This document shows, one piece after another, positions 1-7,800 of a DNA stretch of 10,187 nucleotides. Source of the stretch: Chloroflexota bacterium (GTDB taxonomy: Bacteria > Chloroflexota > Anaerolineae > J102). Under the pieces are notes generated by a model, which had not been told where the DNA came from, made no database searches, and worked only from the letters and a program-made list of their open reading frames with translations. The stretch covers positions 1 to 10,187 of the forward strand of contig PIVW01000192.1 of assembly GCA_003353825.1 (NCBI GenBank), written 5' to 3'. Both the position numbers and the translations under genes were made by a program. Numbering within the stretch: the stretch's first letter is position 1; each line of letters opens with the position of its first letter.

Positions 1-1
1 A

Positions 2-166
2 ACTGTGTATCGCTTCACAACCTTCTCTCAAGACGCACAAAAGCGTATCCGTGGCAAGTGTCCCCTGCAACTGGCTGGTTATGACATTTCCGATTTGCCC
101 ATGACTGCCATCTGTTCCGGCCTCAGTGTCGACTGGCCTGTCGAGGTCAATCTTGTCCCCACTTAG
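2..166 (+). CDS. C-terminal tail of an unidentified protein (partial)
   Basis: A reading frame open from the window edge runs 54 codons to a TAG at 164-166; the other two forward frames are interrupted by stop codons within this stretch. The translated tail includes the segment RIRGKCPLQLAGYD followed by ISDLPMTAIC. The GK-P-L-LAGYD pattern faintly recalls C-termini of some transposase-like proteins, but that is an impression and not an identification. No start codon, catalytic motif or membrane segment can be judged from so little. It reads in the same direction as the PKS genes but lies 138 bases before them, across an AT-rich gap with its own promoter-like elements, so it is probably not part of the same operon. 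It could also be a chance open frame. Confidence 0.4.
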   Translation, partial: TVYRFTTFSQDAQKRIRGKCPLQLAGYDISDLPMTAICSGLSVDWPVEVNLVPT

Positions 167-182
167 TTACGCTACCGTGTTC

Positions 183-211
183 TTGGTTTTACATATGCAT
201 CTGGATATGAT
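183..211 (+). promoter_or_regulatory. Candidate sigma70-type promoter for the PKS operon
   Basis: TTGGTT (183-188) and TATGAT (206-211) are separated by 17 bases. The -10 box differs from consensus at one position, and the -35 box matches only its first three bases. Transcription would start near 218 and leave a leader of about 87 bases. A weaker alternative is TTGAAT (224-229) with TATTTA (246-251) at 16-base spacing. The whole 167-304 gap is AT-rich compared with the flanking genes, as expected of a promoter region. The call rests on motif matching only. Confidence 0.4.
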
Positions 212-218
212 ATATTCG

Positions 219-257
219 TCACATTGAATGAACATCACATTGTGATATTTATTCACA
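219..257 (+). repeat. TCACA repeat cluster, possible regulator binding sites
   Basis: TCACATTG occurs at 219-226 and again at 235-242, exactly 16 bases apart. A third, shorter copy TCACA lies at 253-257, 18 bases further on. The copies sit between the candidate -10 box and the ribosome binding site, where a bound protein could control transcription of the PKS genes. The repeats are directly visible; the regulatory role is inferred. Confidence 0.35.
234..246. promoter_or_regulatory. Perfect 13-bp palindrome, candidate operator
   Basis: ATCACA (234-239), one T, then TGTGAT (241-246) form a perfect inverted repeat with 6-base arms and a 1-base centre. It lies about 60 bases before the start codon and just downstream of the candidate promoter. 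Its arms point the opposite way from a CRP site (TGTGA-N6-TCACA), so it is not a CRP box. A dimeric repressor site is the simplest reading. The palindrome is too compact to be a transcription terminator. Confidence 0.4.
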
Positions 258-294
258 ACTCATAAATACGGCAACTATTTTAATGTTGAACATC

Positions 295-300
295 GAGGTA
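295..300 (+). promoter_or_regulatory. Ribosome binding site of the large PKS gene
   Basis: GAGGTA at 295-300 is a good Shine-Dalgarno match, with its AGG core 6 bases before the ATG at 305. An in-frame TAG at 299-301 lies directly upstream, so the coding frame cannot begin earlier. Together these fix the start at 305. Confidence 0.8.
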
Positions 301-304
301 GACT

Positions 305-1840
305 ATGCTGGAGTTAGTCAATCGCTATTCCCATGGTTTTGTCGCCATTCCCACCATCGTCGCTTGCGATGAACTGGGACTGTTTACAGAACTGAAATCC
401 CCTTATGGGGCCCAGAGCGCGGCGCAATTGGCTGAGACATTGCAGGCCAATGAGGGGCATCTGGGTGTGGCCTTACGCTTGCTGCACTCGCTGGGCTGGT
501 TGGAAGGGAAAGACAACCGCTATCGACTGACCTTGGCGGCGGAGGGGAGGAAAGAGATCCCGCCAGATGTGGTAGAGTTGTTGGCATTGCCCATAGCAGA
601 CTACCTGTTGGCCGCAGAGGGCGACAGCAAACTGCAGCCGTGGTTGGAACGGTTAGAGGGACGGTGGGGTATTTCAGAGCCATTGTTGGCGGACTTCGTC
701 GATGGTCTTATCCTGATCCCGTTGTTGATTGGCCTGCAGCGCCATGGGGCATTGTCGTCGGTAGACGACCCCGACCAACCCCTCTTTTCGCCCTTGGCTG
801 CCAATGTGCGGGCGCCTCTTGTAGACTTGTTCGCACACTTGGGTTGGGCAGAGAGGGATGCGCAAGGTGCACAACTGACAGCACTAGGACGTTTCATGGC
901 CGGGCGAGCGTTAAATATGGCTGTGATCGCTTCCTATCGCCCCCTGCTAGCTCAGTTACCAATCTTGCTCACCGGTGATCCGAAAAACTTGCTGGAACAG
1001 CGTAATGCCCAGGGACATGAGACGCACCTTGATCGCAGCTTGAACGTGCAGGGTAGCGGTTTCCAGCATGAGCGCTACTTCGCCGATGTGGATGAGATCG
1101 TTGTAGAGATATTTAACCGCCAGCCGATCAGCGGCCAGCCTCGTTATATCTGTGATACCGGCTGTGGCGACGGCACGTTGTTGAGACGGCTCTACGAGCT
1201 GATCTGTGAGCGCACAGCCCGGGGCCAGGTCTTGCAGCGCTATCCCTTGACATTGATCGGCGTCGATTATAACCAGACAGCGTTGGAGGAGACAGCACGT
1301 ACATTGGCCAGTTTACCCCATCGCCTGCTGCAAGGTGATGTTGGTAACCCGCAGCAGATCCTGGCCGACCTGCATGCCCAGGGTGTGGAGTATCCCCAGC
1401 AGATCCTGCATATTCGTTCCTTTCTGGACCATGATCGTCCCTTCCTCGCTCCGTCAAACGAGAATGGCGTCGAGCGCCGTTTGACCTTACCTTACGCCGG
1501 CGTTTACGTGGATGCCGAGGGTGAGTCCATAGCCCCGGCGGAAATGGTGCAGAGTTTGGTGGGGCACCTGGCCCGCTGGAGGTCAGTTCTCGGCCCGCAC
1601 GGCTTGATATCACTGGAAGTACACAATCTGCACCCGTATCAGATCCAACAGGCAGTAGATCTGAGTGAGAGTCTGTATTTTGACGCAGTGCACGGTTATT
1701 CTGGCCAGTATCTGTTCGAAGCGGAGACCTATCTGCTGGCGTTGGCGGAAGCAGGTTTATTCACTGAGCGAGGTTGGAGTAAGCGCTATTCAGAACAAGC
1801 TGAATTCACCCGAAAAACGCTACAGTATCTGCAGAAGCAA
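305..1840 (+). other. Loading-module methyltransferase domain (residues 1-512)
   Basis: This domain is predicted to C-methylate the malonyl or methylmalonyl group on ACP1 before decarboxylation. SAM motif I is intact at residues 284-292 (D-T-G-C-G-D-G-T-L). A conserved-looking stretch at 368-379 (LHIRSFLDHDRP) resembles the signature I associate with AprA/SxtA-type loading methyltransferases. AprA MT1 is described as a mononuclear-iron enzyme, and histidines and acidic residues here could serve as ligands, but which ones is not known from this sequence. The region before motif I holds two winged-helix-like units (about 10-76 and 131-198). CurA has a shortened adaptor in this place; here the domain appears complete and probably active. 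Confidence 0.8.
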
Positions 1841-4800
1841 CCCTACCGACTGCGCCAAGCATACCATGGAGACCTAAAACAGTTACTGGAGTTGGAATCA
1901 TCCTGGCCGCAGGGTATACGTGCCTCGGCAGTGGCACTGGAGCAACGCCTGCAGCGTTTTCCTGAAGGGCAGTTTGTACTCGAGCAAGAGGGCGAACTGG
2001 TAGCCGTCTTATACACGCAACGGATTGCATCCCTGAATGTGCTTGATGGCCTAGGCGCATCGCAAGTACTCCAACTGCACAAGCCAGGGGGAGAAGTTTT
2101 GTTGCTGCTGGGCATAAGTGTGTTAGAGAGTTTTCAGGGGCAGGGATTGTCAGATCAACTGATCGAGTTCTGCCAGCAGTGGTGCCGGCTGAAGGGCGAT
2201 ATCAGGGGGATTGCGGGTGTAACCCGATGTGGCCGCTACTCGCATGAGTTGGGCGAGAGCATGGCGGATTACGTTGGGCGTAGGGATGGGCAGGGACAAC
2301 CAGTGGATCCGATCCTGCGCTTTCATCACTCGCATGGGGCCAGGATCGTGAAACTGCTGCCCGACTACCGCCCGCAGGATCGTGCTAATCATGGCTACGG
2401 GGTGTTGATTCACTACGATCTGGACGAGATCGAAGCGAGCGCCGGCAGTAGAGTGATGGAACAAGCAGAGGCAAGCGAACAAGCTCCAACGCCCACTGTC
2501 GAACAATGCGTACGGACGATATTGGGACCAAAACGACGAGACAGCTATGAGAGCGAACGAGCCTTACGCGATATGGGCATGGATTCGCTGGATATCATGG
2601 AGTTGCGAGTGCTGTTGGAGCGCCAGTTGCATGAAACCCTGGACAGCTCTTTTTTCTTCGAATACAGCACCCCCAAGGCGATAGCAGGTTACTTCGAGGG
2701 CGATACAACGCCGCTTGCACCCTCGTTGAGCGCTGTGGAGCCGGAAGGAGCACCTGCGATTGAGACGAGTGCGATGAGTAATGATGAAGTGAATCGAGGA
2801 TTAGAGCCGCTGGCCATCGTGGGAATGGCCTGTCGTTTTCCAGGGGGCGTGCGCACGCCTGAGGATTTCTGGGAACTGCTGTGCGAGGGTGTGGATGCCA
2901 TCAGTGAAGTGCCTGCTAGCCGCTGGCAGATGGATCGTTATGGGGGCGAGAAGTGGGACAGTGCAGAGCATGCCGCCATCGGATATGGTGGCTTTATCGA
3001 GGATGTAGAGCAGTTTGACCCGGGTTTTTTCCGGATTGCGCCCCGTGAAGCACGTGCGATCGATCCGCAACAGCGGCTACTGTTAGAGTTGAGCTGGGAA
3101 GCGTTGGAGAGAGCGGGGATCAATCCAGCAGGCCTGGCAGGCAGCAACACGGGGGTGTTTGCAGGCATATTTACCCACGACTACCAATGGTTACAGGTGC
3201 GAGAGCAGGGGGCCGAAGACTATGACGGTTACTTTGGCACGGGCACATCGGACGCGGTGGTGGCGGGCCGTCTCGCCTATTTTTACGATTTCCGGGGGCC
3301 GGCGGTGACGGTGGACACGGCATGTTCATCATCGTTGAGCGCTTTGCATCTGGCGGGGCAGAGTCTGCGCAGCGGCGAGTGCGAGGCAGCACTGGTGGTT
3401 GCGGCCAATCTGCTATTGAGCCCGGAACTGAGCCTGACCTTTTCAAAGGCGGGGATGCTGGCGGCGGATGGGCGCTGCAAGACCTTCGATGCCGCTGCCG
3501 ACGGCTACGTGCGCGGTGAGGGCGCCGGCGTAGTCGTGCTCAAACGCCTGAGTCAGGCAAGGGCGGATGGGGACGAGATCCTGGCCCTGGTACGGGGTAG
3601 CGCCATGAATCATGATGGCGCCAGCAACGGGCTGACAGCGCCCAGTGGCCGGGCCCAGGAAGGGGTGATCCGTCAGGCGCTGAAAGTGGCAGGGGTGAGC
3701 GCGTGCGAGGTCAGTTATGTGGAAGCGCACGGCACAGGCACCTCCTTGGGAGACCCCATCGAAGTGAAAGCGCTGAGTGCAGTGTATGGCAAGGAGCGAG
3801 CCTCCGACAACCCCTTGTTGCTCGGATCAGTCAAGACCAACATCGGCCACACGGAAGCGGCGGCAGGCCTGGCGGGTCTTATGAAAGTGGTGCTGGCCCT
3901 GCAACACCGTCACATCCCCCCCCATCTGCACTTCCAACAAGCCAATCCCGAACTCGATCTGGCAGCGATCCCCGCTCGCATCCCTACGAAGGGCGAGACA
4001 TGGCAGGGGAATGGGCGAAATGGCCGTTTGGCGGGCTTGAGTTCCTTTGGATTCAGCGGCACAAACGTACACGCCATCCTGGCATCGGCGCCGGAACCAG
4101 CACTGGTTTCAACAACTTCCATACAAACACAGATAGATCGCAATCACCAAATGTTGGTTCTGTCAGCCAAAAGCGAAATCGCGTTATCTGCCCTGGCCAG
4201 GCGATATCGCAGTTATCTGGAACAGGAGCAGGATGAGATACAACTGGCGGATATGTGTTACACGGCAGCGGTGGGGCGCAGCCATTTCGGACAGCGGGCT
4301 GCCTTGGTGGTGGATTCGGCCCAGGCGTTAGGGGTACAACTCGAGGCCTTGGCGCAGGGTCAAACTGCTGCCGGTCTCTACTCGGACCAATCTGCGACAG
4401 TGCCGAAAACGGCCTGGTTGTTCACGGGCCAGGGTTCGCAATACGCCGGCATGGGGCAGCAGATCTATGAAACGCAGCCGGGCTTTCGCAGTACCTTGCA
4501 GCGCTGCGCCGAAATTTTAGACGAGCACATAGAGATACCCCTGTTGGAGGTGCTGTTTGGCGGCAACAATGGCGGCACCATAGGACTGTTACTGGACCAT
4601 GATGAAGCAGAGGCTTGGCTGAAGTGGACGGCCAATACCCAACCGGCACTTTTTGCCATCGAGTATGCATTGGCCCAGTTGTGGCAGAGTTGGGGTGTGC
4701 GTCCAGATGTGGTGATGGGGCATAGTGTGGGCGAGTATGTAGCTGCGTGTTTGGCCGGCGTTTTCTCACTGGAACATGCCCTCGAACTGATCGCCACACG

Positions 4801-7800
4801 TGGACGGCTGATGCAAGCTCTTCCCAGCGGCGGCGTCATGCTGGCTGTCATGGCGCCGGCCGAACGCGTGCAGGCGTTCGTCGCCGATCACAGCGATGTG
4901 ATCTCCATCGCCGGGATCAACGGGCCAAAGAACACCGTCATTTCAGGAGAGGGTTCAGCAGTGAAGGTGATCGCCGAACGACTGCAATCACATGGCATGT
5001 ACAGCCACCATCTTAACGTATCTCACGCCTTCCATTCGCCGCTGATAGAGCCTATGTTGGCCGAATTTGAGAAAATGGCAGCACAGGTGACTTATCGGCC
5101 ACCGCAGCTAGCCATTATCTCCAATGTGACGGGCAAACGAGCAGGTGATGAAATAGCCACGCCCGAGTACTGGGTGCGACACGTGATGTCCGCGGTGCAA
5201 TTCGCCAAGGGCATGGATGCCCTGAGTCAAGAGGGTGTAAATGCGTTCCTGGAAATAGGGCCGCAGCCCCTGTTGCTGAGCATGGGGCAGCAATGCCTAC
5301 CTGACCATGAAGGTCTGTGGTTGCCCAGCCTGCGTCGCGGCCAGGAGGACTGGCAACAGATGCTGCAAACGTTGGGACAGTTGTACGCGCAGGGTGTGGA
5401 TGTAGACTGGGCTGGTTTTGAGCGAGACTACAGTCGTCGCAAAGTGATGCTGCCCACCTATCCCTTCCAGCGTCAGCGCTTTTGGCTTTCAGTTGTGGCA
5501 GGGGATGCTCAGAAAATCTACCGCCTTTCGAAGCATCCTCTGCTAGGTCGACGCCAGGAACTGGCCCCAAGCGGAGATGTGATCTACAGCCAGGTCATCA
5601 ATTGGCAGAGCCATCCCTGGATCGCCGACCACCGTGTCTATGAAACCGCATTGCTCCCCGGTATGACCTACATCGCCATGGCCTTGCAAGCTGTGGATGA
5701 GGCGGTGTCCGTTCGTGACGTGATCTTTCAGGAACCGCTGATTTTGAAAGATGGCGATGCGGCATGTGAGCTGCAATTTGTACTCTCTGCTCAGACTGGT
5801 GACCGCCGCCACTTCCAGGTTTATGGCCGCGAAGTCGGTGCTGATGGTGTATGGAATCTTCATGCCCAGGGCAGCCTCGAGCCAATTGCCGAGCGTTACC
5901 ACTTTAAGCAAATCGATATCGAGGACTTGAAGCGAACCCTACCGCAGCAGGACCAGGACTCGCTGAACAGGCAATGGCAGCGTCTGAACCTTGACTATGG
6001 ACCCTGTCTTCAGACACTAGCGCAAGCGTGGATAGGTGCGGATCTAGCGCTGTGCGAGATCATCGTGCCAGAGGCGCTGAATCTTGATTCGGCGGACGAA
6101 TCAATTCATCCGGCGCTGCTGGATGCATGTATACGGCTTGGACTTTGCTACATTGGAAATGATGTTGGTGACGAGGTATTTTGGGCGCCCTGGCAGATGG
6201 CAGGCATGACACTGAGCAGAGCGGCACCGCCGCACTTCTATGCTCACGTAGACAAGCCGAGGCAATGGGATAAGAAAGCGCAAACCTACAGCTACGATAT
6301 CGGACTCTACGATACGTCAGGCCAATGGTTTGGCGAAATCCGGGGCTTTATTCTCAAAGAGGCGCCGAGAGAGGCCTTGTTGCGGAAATTAACGGTTGAT
6401 ATCAGCGGCTTGCTCTACAAAGAACGCTGGCAGCAGTTGCCGATTGAAGTTGAACACAATGGATCAGAGCCTGTCATGAAACAGGAGGCAGGGTTGTGGT
6501 TGATTGTGGGTGAGAGTCATGCCCACGGTCATAGCCTAGCCACAAGCCTGTGGGGGGCAGAAGGCAGCTATCTGCTGGTGGAGCAAAACGACACCTTCGC
6601 ACGTTGTGGAGAAGCCCGATACCATTTGACCCTCAGCGAAACGAGGCATTGGAGTGATCTGTTACAGACATTGAATGGTGATAGCTTTGCAGGCGTGGTC
6701 TGGGCTTTGCCGCCATCGACAAACGGGACGGACGATCCACTGCTTGCAGCCCGGCCGCAGTGCGGCGGTTTACTGGCACTGGTGCAGGCACTGTTGCGCC
6801 ACAAAGCCGAGCACCTGTCTGAAGGACTGCAGGTGCTGACGGTGCAGGCTCAAGCGGTGGAGCCGGGAGAACCGGTAGATCCAATCCAGCGCATGATGTG
6901 GGGACTGGGCAGGGCGATTCAGTCAGAAGCACCCGGGTTGCAGACCCGGCTCATCGACGTGGGCGCCGGCACGGAGGTGCTGGATGCCGTCGTGCAAGCC
7001 ATACCAGGACAAGCCCTGAATGGTGAGCGGCAATGTGCTTACCGTGCTGGGCGCTGGTATGTTCCCCGACTGGTGTCGGATGACAAGAGCAGCTATCTCA
7101 CTCCCCCCAACACCGGTTCATGGCAATTGCACGTGAGAGAGCGTGGAGACCTGGCAAATCTGGAATTGCAGTCGAGAGAATTGACTGCGCCGGGTATTGG
7201 CGAAGTACAGGTGGCAGTGCGGGCGAGCGGTCTCAATTTTCGTGATGTGTTGAATGCGCTGGGCGAATATCCGGGTGATCCGGGCCCGTTGGGCGGCGAG
7301 GTGTCAGGAGAGGTGGTGGCGCTGGGCGAGGGTGTGAGCGACCTGGACGTGGGTGACCGCGTTTTCGGCCTCTGTTTTGGAATTGGCGGTTTCGCCTCTC
7401 GCCTGAATATCAATGCCACGATGATGAAACGGCTGCAGCAGGGAGTGAGTTACAACGCAGGGGCGACGCTGACGGTGGCCTACGGCACAGCCCTGGCGTC
7501 GTTTCAGTTGGCCGGGTTGAAGCCTGGCGAGCGGGTTCTCATCCACGCGGCAAGTGGCGGGGTGGGGTTGGCAGCAGTACAGCTGGCGCAGCAGGTTGGC
7601 GCCGAGATCTACGCCACGGCCAGCGAAGGCAAACAGGCTTACCTGCGCCAACTGGGTATCAGCCACATCTACGACTCGCGCAGCAGCGATTACGGCCTGC
7701 AGATTTTATCCGACACGGGGGGCGAAGGGGTGGACGTGGCTCTCAACAGCCTCACAAGTGAGGGATTTATCGAAGCGACATTGGTGGCGTTGGCTGAGGG

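Noticed and set aside
174..190. Terminator hairpin after the upstream frame (ACC...GGT followed by TTTT)
   Set aside because: The stem has only about 3 base pairs, which is too weak to call.
234..246. CRP/FNR-type binding site
   Set aside because: The arms TCACA and TGTGA are in the reverse order and separated by only 1 base, unlike the TGTGA-N6-TCACA arrangement.
640..978. A 112-codon frame on the plus strand, out of phase with the PKS
   Set aside because: It is embedded in the continuous PKS coding frame, has no convincing RBS, and gives an Arg-rich sequence without domain features.
1128..1613. A 161-codon open frame on the minus strand inside the methyltransferase region
   Set aside because: It lies fully opposite a strongly supported PKS domain, has low-complexity Arg/Pro/Gly-rich content typical of antisense frames in GC-rich genes, and shows no recognisable motif. 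The other antisense frames up to about 150 codons are rejected for the same reason.
6416..7084. Possible C-methyltransferase between DH and ER
   Set aside because: There is no SAM-binding glycine motif, and the position, length and RW...VPRL ends fit the structural KR half.
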